From: Mycobacterium sp. E183
Lineage (GTDB): Bacteria; Actinomycetota; Actinomycetes; Mycobacteriales; Mycobacteriaceae
Length of the DNA: 64,000 nucleotides
Direction of reading: 5' to 3'
Assembly (NCBI RefSeq): GCF_001667735.1
Contig: NZ_LZJN01000204.1
Location: forward strand, 1 to 64,000
Below the pieces are notes generated by a model that had not been told where the DNA came from, made no database searches, and was given only the letters and a program-made list of their open reading frames with translations. The position numbers and the translations under genes are program-made. Shown piece by piece: positions 53,449 to 61,619 of this stretch (the first letter of the stretch is position 1; every line of letters begins with the position of its first letter).

Positions 53449-54288
53449 CTAGAGAATTGGTCGGCCTCCGGTAACGGCCACCCGCGCGCCGGAGATGTAA
53501 CTCGCGTCGTCGGAGGCCAACAGCACATAGATGGGGGCGAGCTCCGCGGGTTGTCCCGCGCGGCCCAGCGGCGTGTTCTCACCGAACGATTCGACGCTGT
53601 CCGGCGGCATGGTCGACGGAATCAGCGGTGTCCAAATCGGGCCGGGAGCCACGCTGTTGACCCGAATCCCCTTCTCGCCCAGCAGCTGAGCGAGGCTGGC
53701 CGAGAAGTTCGCGATGGCGGCCTTGGTTGCCGCGTAGGGTGCCAGGGTGGGGTTGGGCGTGTCGGAGTTGACCGATGAACTACCGATGATCGAGGCGCCG
53801 GCCTTCATGTGCGGCACGGCCGCCTTGGCGAGATGGAAGTACGCGCCGACGTTGAGCCGGAACGTGTAATCCCATTCCTCGTCGCTGATTTCGTCGAGGC
53901 TTTTGTGCATCATCTGGTATGCGGCATTGTTGACCAGAATGTCGATGCCGCCGAACTCTTCGACGGCTCGATCCACGACGACGCGGCAATGCGCGGCGTC
54001 GGACAGGTCGCCGGAAACCAGCACGCATTTTCGCCCGGCACCCTCCACGTGGCGGGCGACGTCGCGAGCGTCGTCGTCCTCATTGAGGTAGGAGATCAGC
54101 ACGTCGGCGCCCTCCCGGGCGAAGGCGATCGCGACCGCGCGGCCGATGCCGCTGTCGCCCCCGGTGATGATCGCCTTTTTACCCGTGAGCTTTCCCGAGC
54201 CCCGGTAACTGTTTTCGCCGCAGTCGGGAACCGGGTTCATCTCGGCCTGGACGCCAGGAGGTGATTGTTGTTGAGGCGCAAAGCCCAT
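53449..54288 (-). CDS. Short-chain dehydrogenase/reductase, general-stress type
   Basis: The 279-residue protein starts with a Pro/Gln-rich lead (APQQQSPPGVQAEMNPVPD). It then has a classical SDR fold: cofactor loop ITGGDSGIGRAVA, NNAAYQ, catalytic Ser in GSSSVNSDTP and YAATKAA (YxxxK). The lead and layout match YghA/YdaD-type stress oxidoreductases. Substrate unknown. It lies 67 bases downstream of a 53-residue gene in the same direction, likely one operon. Confidence 0.9.
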   Translation of the reverse strand: MGFAPQQQSPPGVQAEMNPVPDCGENSYRGSGKLTGKKAIITGGDSGIGRAVAIAFAREGADVLISYLNEDDDARDVARHVEGAGRKCVLVSGDLSDAAHCRVVVDRAVEEFGGIDILVNNAAYQMMHKSLDEISDEEWDYTFRLNVGAYFHLAKAAVPHMKAGASIIGSSSVNSDTPNPTLAPYAATKAAIANFSASLAQLLGEKGIRVNSVAPGPIWTPLIPSTMPPDSVESFGENTPLGRAGQPAELAPIYVLLASDDASYISGARVAVTGGRPIL

Positions 54289-54355
54289 CTGTTTCCTCTA
54301 TTCGTGTTCGAGAATTGTTGCGAGCAAACGGCTCGCGGGTTTTACGGCTCGCGCG

Positions 54356-54517
54356 TCACCGGGCCCGCCGTGGGAACGTCGGGGTCGTCGTCGGCCGGGG
54401 CTCGGCATCACGCCACTCCTCGGCGCGACTGGGCCGGTTTCCGCGCAGCGTGCCGTCCAATTCGTGCTTGAGTTCGTCGTCCTCGCGCGGGCTGTGCTTG
54501 GAGCTTCCGCGTTCCAT
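54356..54517 (-). CDS. Conserved 53-residue hydrophilic stress-type protein
   Basis: On the minus strand ATG 54517 opens a 53-codon frame ending in TGA at 54358-54356. GGAG lies six bases before the ATG within AAAGGAG, an excellent ribosome site. The protein is highly charged: SSKHSPREDDELKHELDG, then RAEEWRDAEP and a Pro/Thr/Arg tail. Small actinobacterial proteins with KHxPRxDDxLxHE and RAEEWR-like phrases are familiar to me as stress-associated hypotheticals. It probably precedes the SDR gene in one operon. No function is known. Confidence 0.75.
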   Translation of the reverse strand: MERGSSKHSPREDDELKHELDGTLRGNRPSRAEEWRDAEPRPTTTPTFPRRAR

Positions 54518-54558
54518 CGACGGCTCCTTTCGTCCTCGTCGGTTCAGTCCCGCTCCGA

Positions 54559-54583
54559 CTACCCGCCGGGGCGGGGGCTAATC
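54559..54583 (-). promoter_or_regulatory. SigF-like promoter for the 53-residue gene and SDR
   Basis: On the minus strand GATT (54583-54580) and GGGTAG (54564-54559) are 15 bases apart, a reasonable match to the SigF pattern, about 35 bases before the likely ribosome site. Confidence 0.4.
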
Positions 54584-54805
54584 GCTCGCGTTGCGCCAGT
54601 GACCCGGCGTGAATATCGATACGGATGTTAAAAGCTGATGCGAAAGGTGCTGTCCAACAAACGAACCGCTTTTCACCAGCTAACCTGCGTTAATTCCGCC
54701 ATTCGGCGGATTCACATGTTTAGGCCGGAAGGCGAATGGCTATTTGCGATTCGTGTGTGTATTGCCCTTACGGGGGGCGATTGTTCAACACGAAAGGAAT
54801 GAGCA

Positions 54806-55363
54806 ATGAAGGTCACCAAGAGGGCCATCAAGACAGCCGCCGCGGCCGGGGGTATAGCGGTGGCAAGCGTTTTCGCCGCGTCGACGGCTGCCGCCGCGCC
54901 GCCCAACATCCAAGGCTTCGGCACCAGCGAGCAACTCGTCGACGGGCCGCTGATCACCAACTACACGGTGAGCAACCTGCAGCCGAGCAACGTCGCGATT
55001 CCGGGCTACACGCCCAAGGGAACGCTCTACCAGGCCGACGTTACCGCCCGGTCGGACGGTGGGCTCGTGACCCCGATGGTCAACGACTTCATCGCCCGCG
55101 GCCCGAACGGCCAGAACTACCGGGTGATCGACAAGGTCGGGGCCCCCAACGGCCTTAACCCCGCGCCGATCGCGCAGGGTAACGAGTCGACCGGAACGCT
55201 GTACTTCGACGTGACGGGCGCGCCGCCGAACGGCGTCGTCTACAACGACGGGATGCAGGACATCTTGATGTGGACGTCGAATGTGCAGGGTGGCTCGGCG
55301 CCTGGCGCCGCCCCGAATGCCAGCCCGGCACCGGGTGCTCCGCCGGCCCCGGCCCACACCTGA
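54806..55363 (+). CDS. Secreted MPT63-like antigen (DUF1942)
   Basis: The 185-residue protein has a signal peptide (TAAAAGGIAVASVFAASTAAAA, cut near 31). A beta-sandwich domain then resembles the secreted mycobacterial antigen MPT63: ITNYTVSNLQPSNVAIPGY, STGTLYFDVTGAPPNGVVYN and GMQDILMW. The Pro/Ala-rich tail (~160-185) is extra compared with MPT63. An AAAGGAATG ribosome site precedes ATG 54806. It is followed by a strong terminator. I recall no relative at this place in M. tuberculosis. Confidence 0.88.
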   Translation: MKVTKRAIKTAAAAGGIAVASVFAASTAAAAPPNIQGFGTSEQLVDGPLITNYTVSNLQPSNVAIPGYTPKGTLYQADVTARSDGGLVTPMVNDFIARGPNGQNYRVIDKVGAPNGLNPAPIAQGNESTGTLYFDVTGAPPNGVVYNDGMQDILMWTSNVQGGSAPGAAPNASPAPGAPPAPAHT

Positions 55364-55370
55364 TCCGGCT

Positions 55371-55414
55371 TGCGGAAATCTCCCCGCGTCGCGTGCGACG
55401 CGGGGAGTTCCGCA
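55371..55414 (+). terminator. Strong hairpin terminator after the MPT63-like gene
   Basis: CTCCCCGCGTCGC (55380-55392) and GCGACGCGGGGAG (55395-55407) form a perfect 13-base stem with a two-base loop. TGCGGAA (55371-55377) and TTCCGCA (55408-55414) extend it. Little poly-T follows, as usual in mycobacteria. Confidence 0.85.
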
Positions 55415-55465
55415 TTTGGGGGCGGGAGTTGAATCGTGCGCGCGCGAATCGGGTACACCGCACCC

Positions 55466-56401
55466 ATGAGTAACCCGGATCACAGGCCAGCCGAAGTACG
55501 CGAACAGGCGAAGCTGAACGCCGAAGAGGCGCGGGCGACGATGGAGGAGCGGCGCAGCGGCCAGGACGGCGGAGTCAGCGGCTGGGTCGCCGAGCGCGCC
55601 GGTAGGTGGGATCTCAGCGGCCAGGACGAGACCACTCTGCAGCGGCAGAAATATCTGTGGAACGTGCTGGTGGACTATTGGTTTCGAATGGAAATCGACG
55701 GGTGGGACAATATTCCGGCGCCGCCTGCGCTACTGGTCGGCATCCACTCCGGCGCTCCCTTCGTCTGGGACGCCTGGACCGTGGGTCTGCAGTGGTGGCG
55801 GCGTTTCGGGCAGGATCGTCCACTGCACGGCACGGCACATGACGCGTTGATGGCGATACCGGTGATCGGCCGGTACTTCCGTTCGATGGGTGTGCTGCCG
55901 GCGGCCCCCGACGCGATCGCGACCGCCCTGGCCGAGGGGCGTGACGTCGCGCTGTGGCCCGGCGGGGAAGTGGATTCGCTGCGCCCCTGGACCGAGCGCG
56001 ACCAAGCCAACCTCGCGGGCCGAAAAGGATTCGTGAAGATGGCGATTCGGGCCGGTGTGCCGATCGTGCCGATCGCCACCGTCGGCGGCGCCGACGCTAT
56101 GCCGGTGCTGATCCGCGGCGACAAGCTGTCCAAGGCGTTACAGCTGGACCGCCTGCTGCGCCTCAAGGTGTTCCCGCTGGCGATCTCACTGCCGTGGGGG
56201 ATCGCGCCGGCGGCGCTGCCGCAGCTGCCGCTGCCGGCCAAGATCAGGACCCGGTTCATGCCGGCCGTGGAACTCGACCACGACCCCGAGCGTGCCGAAG
56301 ACGACGCCTATGTCGAGCGCAAGTACGGCGAGGTCCAGGACGCCATCCAGGAAGGGATGGACGCACTCGCGCGCAAGCGCGCGTTTCCGCTCTTCGGCTG
56401 A
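55466..56401 (+). CDS. PlsC-like lysophospholipid/diacylglycerol acyltransferase family protein
   Basis: The 311-residue protein has an acyltransferase fold of the LPLAT group: LLVGIHSGAPFVWDAW (with the conserved His), YFRSMGVLPAAPDAIATALA, and ALWPGGEVDSLRPWTERD in the place of the FPEG motif. Members transfer acyl groups to glycerol lipids; the substrate is unknown. The N-terminal ~55 residues are charged. ATG 55466 is preferred over an upstream in-frame start. Confidence 0.8.
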   Translation: MSNPDHRPAEVREQAKLNAEEARATMEERRSGQDGGVSGWVAERAGRWDLSGQDETTLQRQKYLWNVLVDYWFRMEIDGWDNIPAPPALLVGIHSGAPFVWDAWTVGLQWWRRFGQDRPLHGTAHDALMAIPVIGRYFRSMGVLPAAPDAIATALAEGRDVALWPGGEVDSLRPWTERDQANLAGRKGFVKMAIRAGVPIVPIATVGGADAMPVLIRGDKLSKALQLDRLLRLKVFPLAISLPWGIAPAALPQLPLPAKIRTRFMPAVELDHDPERAEDDAYVERKYGEVQDAIQEGMDALARKRAFPLFG

Positions 56402-56428
56402 CGCGAACCGCCTCGGGCGCAGGGGTTT

Positions 56429-57151
56429 TCACTGCGCCGGTGTGGCCTCCGTCAGCGTCGTCGGCTCGTCGCTGATGATCCATTCCGGGTGCGGGGGAGT
56501 CGTCGCCATGTACCCCACGCCGCGGACCGTGTCGACCATCGATTGATGCCGGGACCCAAGCTTGGCGCGCAGGCGCCGGATATGGACATCGACCGAACGG
56601 ACTCGGCCGTTGCAGTCGTAGCCCCACGCCTCGTGCATCAGCCGCGTGCGGGTAAACGGCCGACCGGCATGCTGCACAAGGAAACTCAGCAATTTGAACT
56701 CGGTCAGCGTCAAACCCAGGTCCTTGCCTTCCAGCGACCCGGCGAGGCTGGTCGGGTGCAATAGCAGGGCACCGAACTTCAGGCTGCCGTTGATTGCGCT
56801 GCGCCGGTGAGCGATCGCCCGTCCCAGCCGTTCCTGTAGTTCACCGGCGTCAGTACCGGGTGGCATGACGTCGTCAACGTTCCACTCGCCGTCGACCGTC
56901 ACCTCGTCTGCTCGCGACACCACTGCCACCACCGCGGTGGCGGGAGTGTCCGTCGTCAGGCGGCGGCAGGCGGTCTGGGCCGCCGCAAGGTCGCCACGAG
57001 CATCGACAATGGCGACGTCGCCGGAATGGCGAGGGCTGTGGCCGTCACCGGTGAGGGGCGCTCGCCGCATGATTCGCGCAAACGAATTCAGCGGCGGCAG
57101 AGCGCGATCGAAGTCATCCGCGTCGGTCAGCACTAGTACGTCCAAGGACAT
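56429..57151 (-). CDS. OmpR/GlnR-like winged-helix regulator with an atypical receiver half
   Basis: The 240-residue protein has a C-terminal OmpR-type winged helix (~135-225: LTLTEFKLLSFLVQHAGRPFTR, then VDVHIRRLRAKLG and VRGVGYM). The N-terminal half is receiver-like but lacks an obvious DD...D...K phosphorylation set, as in GlnR-type orphan regulators. It corresponds to Rv2884 by position and orientation next to pyrH. ATG 57151 is taken over a TTG nine bases upstream. No kinase gene is nearby. Confidence 0.87.
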   Translation of the reverse strand: MSLDVLVLTDADDFDRALPPLNSFARIMRRAPLTGDGHSPRHSGDVAIVDARGDLAAAQTACRRLTTDTPATAVVAVVSRADEVTVDGEWNVDDVMPPGTDAGELQERLGRAIAHRRSAINGSLKFGALLLHPTSLAGSLEGKDLGLTLTEFKLLSFLVQHAGRPFTRTRLMHEAWGYDCNGRVRSVDVHIRRLRAKLGSRHQSMVDTVRGVGYMATTPPHPEWIISDEPTTLTEATPAQ

Positions 57152-57321
57152 CTCCCCCAAACTTCGTGTGGGTTCCCCGGCCCGTAGGCACCTCAGGGAG
57201 ATGTCTGCAAGCGCAGCGGTGATTACCCGCTCGCCGCGAAATTATGCAAAGTGTGTTGAATTAGCCGGCGACCACACCGGCCTGGCTAACCGGATCCGCC
57301 CGTCCCATCCCGAAAAAGCCG

Positions 57322-57355
57322 ATGGGCCCGGTCCGTTTTCACAGACCGGACCCAT
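57322..57355 (-). terminator. Hairpin terminator of the CsbD-like gene
   Basis: ATGGGCCCGGTC (57322-57333) and GACCGGACCCAT (57344-57355) pair at 11 of 12 positions around a ten-base loop, 13 bases beyond the stop of the CsbD-like gene on the minus strand. Confidence 0.75.
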
Positions 57356-57367
57356 CCTCCCAGCAAG

Positions 57368-57604
57368 CTACTGATTGGCCTTCTGGCGCTGCTCAGCGGC
57401 CTCGGCGCCGCCGCGGGCCGCCTCGGCCTCGGCTTCCTTCTTCGCCGCGTCGCGCTGGGCTTCAGCCTTGTCCTGCTGGGCCTGGCCCTCGCGGGTGAGG
57501 TCGTCTTGACCCGTCACCGCGCCAACGGCCTCCTTAGCCTTGCCCTTGACGTCCTCAACGACGCCCTTGACGGCTTCAGCAGGTCCCGAGTTGTTGTCCG
57601 CCAT
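57368..57604 (-). CDS. CsbD-like / microaggregate-binding small stress protein
   Basis: The 78-residue hydrophilic helical protein has the CsbD-like phrase AVKGVVEDVKGKAKEAVGAVTG. A Gln/Ala/Glu-rich tail (QQDKAEAQRDAAKKEAEAEA) follows. CsbD proteins accumulate under general stress; the function is unknown. AGGAGG lies nine bases before ATG 57604. The minus-strand upstream region carries a SigF-like promoter. Confidence 0.85.
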   Translation of the reverse strand: MADNNSGPAEAVKGVVEDVKGKAKEAVGAVTGQDDLTREGQAQQDKAEAQRDAAKKEAEAEAARGGAEAAEQRQKANQ

Positions 57605-57959
57605 GGATCAGTTCCTCCTCGTAGGCGTACCTGAGCGTTCCGCGCTCACTGCCGATCGCCAAGGCGACCGGCCCGGTCATGCGATGAGGCTGGCCCTTGC
57701 TTCTCAAGACCGTGAAATCCCCACCGCGATGGTGCGGATTCCCCCTGCCGGGTACCGCTCAAACATTCGCGGCCCGGCGGTGGTGAAGCCGCCGGATCGG
57801 GCGGCCTCACCTGGGCCGACAGCCGCGAAAAGCCGTCGCAATCGCCAACTCTGCGCATAACGCACCCCGCCGACGCCGCGTTGTGCTGCGATGAGGCAGG
57901 ATGTGAAATGCCGTTCCGGAGACGTCACCCCGGGATGGCACTCTCATGCGAGGAGCCTG
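57605..57959. promoter_or_regulatory. Divergent csbD-like/pyrH region with a SigF-like promoter
   Basis: No gene is visible in these 355 bases. On the minus strand GTTT (57764-57761) and GGGGAAT (57744-57738) stand 16 bases apart, a fair SigF match that would give the CsbD-like gene a ~125-base leader. On the plus strand GAGGAG at 57950-57955 is the pyrH ribosome site; the pyrH promoter is not obvious. Confidence 0.4.
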
Positions 57960-58730
57960 ATGACGGAGTCCGGGGAGCCCACGGCGACGGAGAATGGATC
58001 AGCTGCCGGGCAGCCGCGACCCCGGCCCAAATACTCCCGAGTCCTGCTCAAACTCGGCGGCGAAATGTTCGGCGGCGGCCAGGTCGGCCTCGACCCCGAC
58101 GTCGTGGCGCGGGTGGCCCGCCAGATCGCCGAGGTGGTGCGCGACGGTGTCCAGGTCGCCGTCGTCATCGGCGGCGGCAACTTCTTCCGGGGCGCGCAAC
58201 TGCAGCAGCGCGGCATGGAACGCACGCGCTCGGACTACATGGGCATGCTCGGCACGGTCATGAACAGCCTCGCGCTGCAGGACTTCCTGGAAAAGGAGGG
58301 CATCGTCACCCGTGTCCAAACCGCGATCACCATGGGGCAGGTCGCCGAGCCCTACCTGCCGCTGCGCGCCGTCCGCCACCTGGAGAAGGGTCGTGTGGTG
58401 ATCTTCGGGGCCGGCATGGGGCTGCCGTACTTCTCCACCGACACCACGGCCGCGCAGCGCGCGCTGGAGATCCGCGCGGACGTCGTCCTGATGGCCAAGG
58501 CGGTCGACGGGGTGTTCACCGAGGACCCGCGGGTGAACCCCGAAGCCGAGCTGATCGCCGCGATCAGTCACCGCGAGGTCATCGACCGGGGGCTGCGGGT
58601 GGCCGATGCCACCGCGTTCAGCCTGTGCATGGACAATGGCATGCCGATCCTGGTGTTCAACCTGCTGACCAATGGGAATATCGCCCGCGCGGTCGCCGGT
58701 GAGAAAATCGGGACACTGGTCACCACCTGA
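57960..58730 (+). CDS. pyrH: UMP kinase
   Basis: PyrH phosphorylates UMP to UDP. The amino-acid-kinase fold shows VLLKLGGEMFGGG, VVIGGGNFFRGAQLQ, SDYMGMLGTVMNSLALQD and NPEAELIAAISHREV. A disordered N-terminal ~27 residues matches the mycobacterial form. ATG 57960 gives 256 residues. frr follows with a MIRU-like element in between. Confidence 0.96.
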   Translation: MTESGEPTATENGSAAGQPRPRPKYSRVLLKLGGEMFGGGQVGLDPDVVARVARQIAEVVRDGVQVAVVIGGGNFFRGAQLQQRGMERTRSDYMGMLGTVMNSLALQDFLEKEGIVTRVQTAITMGQVAEPYLPLRAVRHLEKGRVVIFGAGMGLPYFSTDTTAAQRALEIRADVVLMAKAVDGVFTEDPRVNPEAELIAAISHREVIDRGLRVADATAFSLCMDNGMPILVFNLLTNGNIARAVAGEKIGTLVTT

Positions 58731-58739
58731 GGGGAAGCG

Positions 58740-58824
58740 CGAACGATGATTCGCCCTGGCGACGATGGAGAACGCAGTGATGTGGGGGCACCTCCCGCTT
58801 GCGGGGGAAAGGAGCGGCGCAATG
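58740..58824 (+). repeat. MIRU-like interspersed repeat between pyrH and frr
   Basis: ATGATTCGCCCTGGCGACGA near 58746 and GGAGCGGCGCAATGA near 58810 match the ends of the mycobacterial interspersed repetitive unit as I remember it. A GC hairpin (CCTCCCGC / GCGGGGG, ~58791-58807) sits inside. As in class I MIRUs, an ORF of 27 codons (58746-58829) overlaps the start of the next gene, frr, by eight bases, and the element supplies the frr ribosome site (AAAGGAG). Confidence 0.75.
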
Positions 58825-59379
58825 ATTGACGAGGCTCTATTCGACGCGGAAGAGAAAATGGAGAAGGCCGTAGCGGTCGCCCGTGACGACTTGTCAACCA
58901 TTCGAACCGGCCGCGCCAATCCGGGCATGTTCTCCCGGATCGCCATCGATTACTACGGCGCCACCACCCCCATCACGCAGCTGGCCAGCATCAACGTCCC
59001 GGAGGCCCGGCTGGTCGTGATCAAGCCCTACGAAGCCGGTCAGCTGGGCGCGATCGAGACCGCGATCCGCAACTCCGATCTGGGCGTCAATCCCACCAAC
59101 GACGGCACCCTGATCCGGGTGGCGGTGCCCCAGCTCACCGAGGAGCGTCGCCGCGAGCTGGTCAAGCAGGCCAAGGGCAAGGGCGAGGACGCCAAGGTGT
59201 CGGTGCGCAACATCCGCCGCAAGGCGATGGAGGAGTTGCACCGCATCCGCAAGGACGGCGAGGCCGGCGAGGACGAGGTCGGTCGCGCCGAGAAGGACCT
59301 GGACAAGACGACGCACCAGTACATCACCCAGATCGAAGACCTGGTCAAGCACAAAGAAGGCGAGCTGCTGGAGGTCTAG
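58822..59379 (+). CDS. frr: Ribosome recycling factor
   Basis: RRF splits post-termination ribosomes with EF-G. The 185-residue protein matches the family: STIRTGRANPGMFSRIAIDY, YGATTPITQLASINVPEAR, and RRELVKQAKGKGEDAKVSVRN. ATG 58822 has AAAGGAG ten bases upstream, inside the MIRU-like element. Its expression is therefore tied to that insertion. Confidence 0.96.
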   Translation: MIDEALFDAEEKMEKAVAVARDDLSTIRTGRANPGMFSRIAIDYYGATTPITQLASINVPEARLVVIKPYEAGQLGAIETAIRNSDLGVNPTNDGTLIRVAVPQLTEERRRELVKQAKGKGEDAKVSVRNIRRKAMEELHRIRKDGEAGEDEVGRAEKDLDKTTHQYITQIEDLVKHKEGELLEV

Positions 59380-59411
59380 CGGCCGCTCAGCAGCTAAGTT
59401 CACCCGGGTCC

Positions 59412-60332
59412 GTGGCAACCACCGGCGCAGCCAGCACGCCCGACGAGCCGGCGCGTGAGGGCAAGAAGACCGCGCAGCCGGCCAAGACGACCTCGCGCGC
59501 GGGACGCGACCTGCGCGCGGCCATCGCGGTCGGCGCCGGGATCGGTGGCGTGCTCATCGTGACGCTGGTCTTCGCCCCCCGCTTCTGGGTCGCGATCGTC
59601 GCGATCGCCATCCCCGTCGCCACCCATGAGGTGGTGCGACGGCTGCGCGAGGCCGGATACGTCATCCCGCTGATCCCGTTGCTGATCGGCGGTCAGGCCA
59701 CCGTCTGGCTGACGTGGCCGTTCCACGCCGCCGGCGCCCTGGCCGGCTTCGGCGGCACGGTGGTGGTGTGCAACGTCTGGCGCCTGTTCATGCAGGACAA
59801 CAGCAAGCGACCCGAGCCGTTCGCCGGGTCCCCGTCGGCCAACTACCTGCGCGACGCCTCCGCGACGGTGTTCCTGGCCGCGTGGGTGCCGCTGTTCGCC
59901 TCCTTCGGCGCCATGCTCGTCTACCCCAAGGACGGCGCCGGCCGGGTGTTCTGCCTGATGGTCACCGTCGTCGCCTCCGACGTGGGCGGCTACGCCGTCG
60001 GGGTCCTGTTCGGCAAGCACCCGATGGTGCCCGCGATCAGCCCGAAGAAATCGTGGGAGGGTTTCGCCGGTTCGCTCGTCTTCGGAATCACCGCGGCGAT
60101 CCTGACCGCGACCTTCCTGGCGCGCAAGCCGCTGTGGATCGGGGCGGTGCTGGGCGTGATCCTGGTGCTGACCTGCACGCTTGGCGATCTGGTCGAGTCG
60201 CAGATCAAGCGCGACCTGGGCATCAAGGACATGGGCCGACTACTGCCCGGCCACGGCGGCCTGATGGACCGGCTGGACGGCGTGCTCCCGTCGGCGGTCG
60301 CCGCGTGGACGGTGCTGACACTCGTGCCCTGA
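59412..60332 (+). CDS. cdsA: Phosphatidate cytidylyltransferase CdsA
   Basis: CdsA makes CDP-diacylglycerol in the membrane. The 306-residue protein has a charged N terminus (~1-35) and about eight hydrophobic helices. It carries the signature SQIKRDLGIKDMGRLLPGHG with the following GLMDRLD. GTG 59412 is the start. The order pyrH-frr-cdsA-rlmN is conserved in many bacteria. Confidence 0.95.
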   Translation: MATTGAASTPDEPAREGKKTAQPAKTTSRAGRDLRAAIAVGAGIGGVLIVTLVFAPRFWVAIVAIAIPVATHEVVRRLREAGYVIPLIPLLIGGQATVWLTWPFHAAGALAGFGGTVVVCNVWRLFMQDNSKRPEPFAGSPSANYLRDASATVFLAAWVPLFASFGAMLVYPKDGAGRVFCLMVTVVASDVGGYAVGVLFGKHPMVPAISPKKSWEGFAGSLVFGITAAILTATFLARKPLWIGAVLGVILVLTCTLGDLVESQIKRDLGIKDMGRLLPGHGGLMDRLDGVLPSAVAAWTVLTLVP

Positions 60333-60355
60333 GAAGGGCCGATACTGGACTGGAC

Positions 60356-61450
60356 ATGGTCCAACAACTGGTCTTCACCGAACCCCGCCCCAGCAAGCCG
60401 CCGCGGCACCTGGCCGACCTCGACGCGGACGGGCGCGCCTCGGCCGTGGCCGAACTCGGACTGCCGGCGTTCCGCGCCAAGCAGCTCGCGCATCAGTACT
60501 ACGGCCGCCTGATCGCCGACCCGCGCGAGATGACCGACCTGCCCGCGGCCGTGCGGAACCGGATCGCCGATGCGATGTTCCCGCACCTGCTCACCTCGGC
60601 CGCCGAGGTCACCTGCGATGCCGGGCAGACCCGAAAGACGTTGTGGCGCGGCACCGACGGGACCACGTTCGAGTCGGTGCTGATGCGCTACCCGCAGCGC
60701 AACACCGTGTGCATCTCCTCACAGGCCGGCTGCGGCATGGCCTGCCCGTTCTGCGCGACGGGGCAGGGGGGGCTGACCCGCAACCTGTCCACCGCGGAGA
60801 TCCTGGAGCAGGTCCGCTCCGCCGCGGTGGCCCTGCGGGACGATTTCGGCGACCGGCTCTCCAACGTCGTGTTCATGGGCATGGGGGAGCCGCTGGCCAA
60901 CTACGCGCGGGTGGTGGCCGCGGTGCGTCGCATCACCGAAGCGCCGCCGCACGGCTTCGGCATCTCGGCCCGCTCGGTCACGGTATCCACCGTCGGCCTG
61001 GCCCCGGCCATCCGCAAACTCGCCGACGAGCGGCTCGGGGTGACGCTGGCGCTGTCGTTGCACGCGCCCGACGACGAATTACGCGACACGCTGGTGCCGG
61101 TCAACAACCGGTGGAAGATAGCCGAGGCGCTCGACGCCGCCCGCTATTACGCCGACGTCACCGGCCGCCGGGTGTCGGTGGAGTATGCGCTGATCCGCGA
61201 CGTCAACGACCAGCCGTGGCGCGCCGACCTGCTGGGCAAACGCCTGCATCGGGTGCTCGGCCCGCTGGTGCATGTGAACCTGATCCCACTCAACCCGACC
61301 CCCGGCAGCGAGTGGGACGCCAGCCCCAAGGCGGCGGAGCGGGAGTTCGTCCGCCGGGTCCGGGCGCACGGGGTGTCGTGCACGGTGCGGGACACCCGCG
61401 GCCGCGAGATCAGCGCCGCCTGCGGACAGCTGGCCGCCGAAGGCGGGTAG
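60356..61450 (+). CDS. rlmN: Radical-SAM 23S rRNA/tRNA adenine-C2 methyltransferase RlmN
   Basis: RlmN methylates A2503 of 23S rRNA and A37 of some tRNAs. The CX3CX2C cluster is Cys126, Cys130 and Cys133 (AGCGMACPFCATG). The methyl-carrying Cys342 lies in VSCTVRDTRG. Length 364 equals the mycobacterial size. The last 11 codons and stop are the first unit of a three-copy tandem repeat extending downstream. Confidence 0.96.
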   Translation: MVQQLVFTEPRPSKPPRHLADLDADGRASAVAELGLPAFRAKQLAHQYYGRLIADPREMTDLPAAVRNRIADAMFPHLLTSAAEVTCDAGQTRKTLWRGTDGTTFESVLMRYPQRNTVCISSQAGCGMACPFCATGQGGLTRNLSTAEILEQVRSAAVALRDDFGDRLSNVVFMGMGEPLANYARVVAAVRRITEAPPHGFGISARSVTVSTVGLAPAIRKLADERLGVTLALSLHAPDDELRDTLVPVNNRWKIAEALDAARYYADVTGRRVSVEYALIRDVNDQPWRADLLGKRLHRVLGPLVHVNLIPLNPTPGSEWDASPKAAEREFVRRVRAHGVSCTVRDTRGREISAACGQLAAEGG

Positions 61451-61557
61451 CTGGAGCGCGGGCGGTTTGGCCGGGGCCTGCGGACAGCTGGCCGCCGAAG
61501 GCGGGTAGCTGGAGCGCGGCGGTTTGGCCGGGGCCTGCGGACAGCTGGCCGCCGAAG
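61418..61557. repeat. Tandem repeat formed from the rlmN 3' end
   Basis: Units begin at 61418, 61476 and 61533 (periods 58 and 57). Each contains GCCTGCGGACAGCTGGCCGC and the following GAAGG; the first two continue through GCGGGTAGCTGGAG to GGCCGGG. The first unit is coding and includes the stop codon; the others are non-coding copies. The difference is one G in the GCGCGG(G) run. The third unit is partial, ending near 61557. Confidence 0.93.
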
Positions 61558-61619
61558 GGTGAACCCGGGCGGCGCGCCTCACGTCTATCAGGCATAACAC
61601 CAGCAAACGAGGTGACGCC

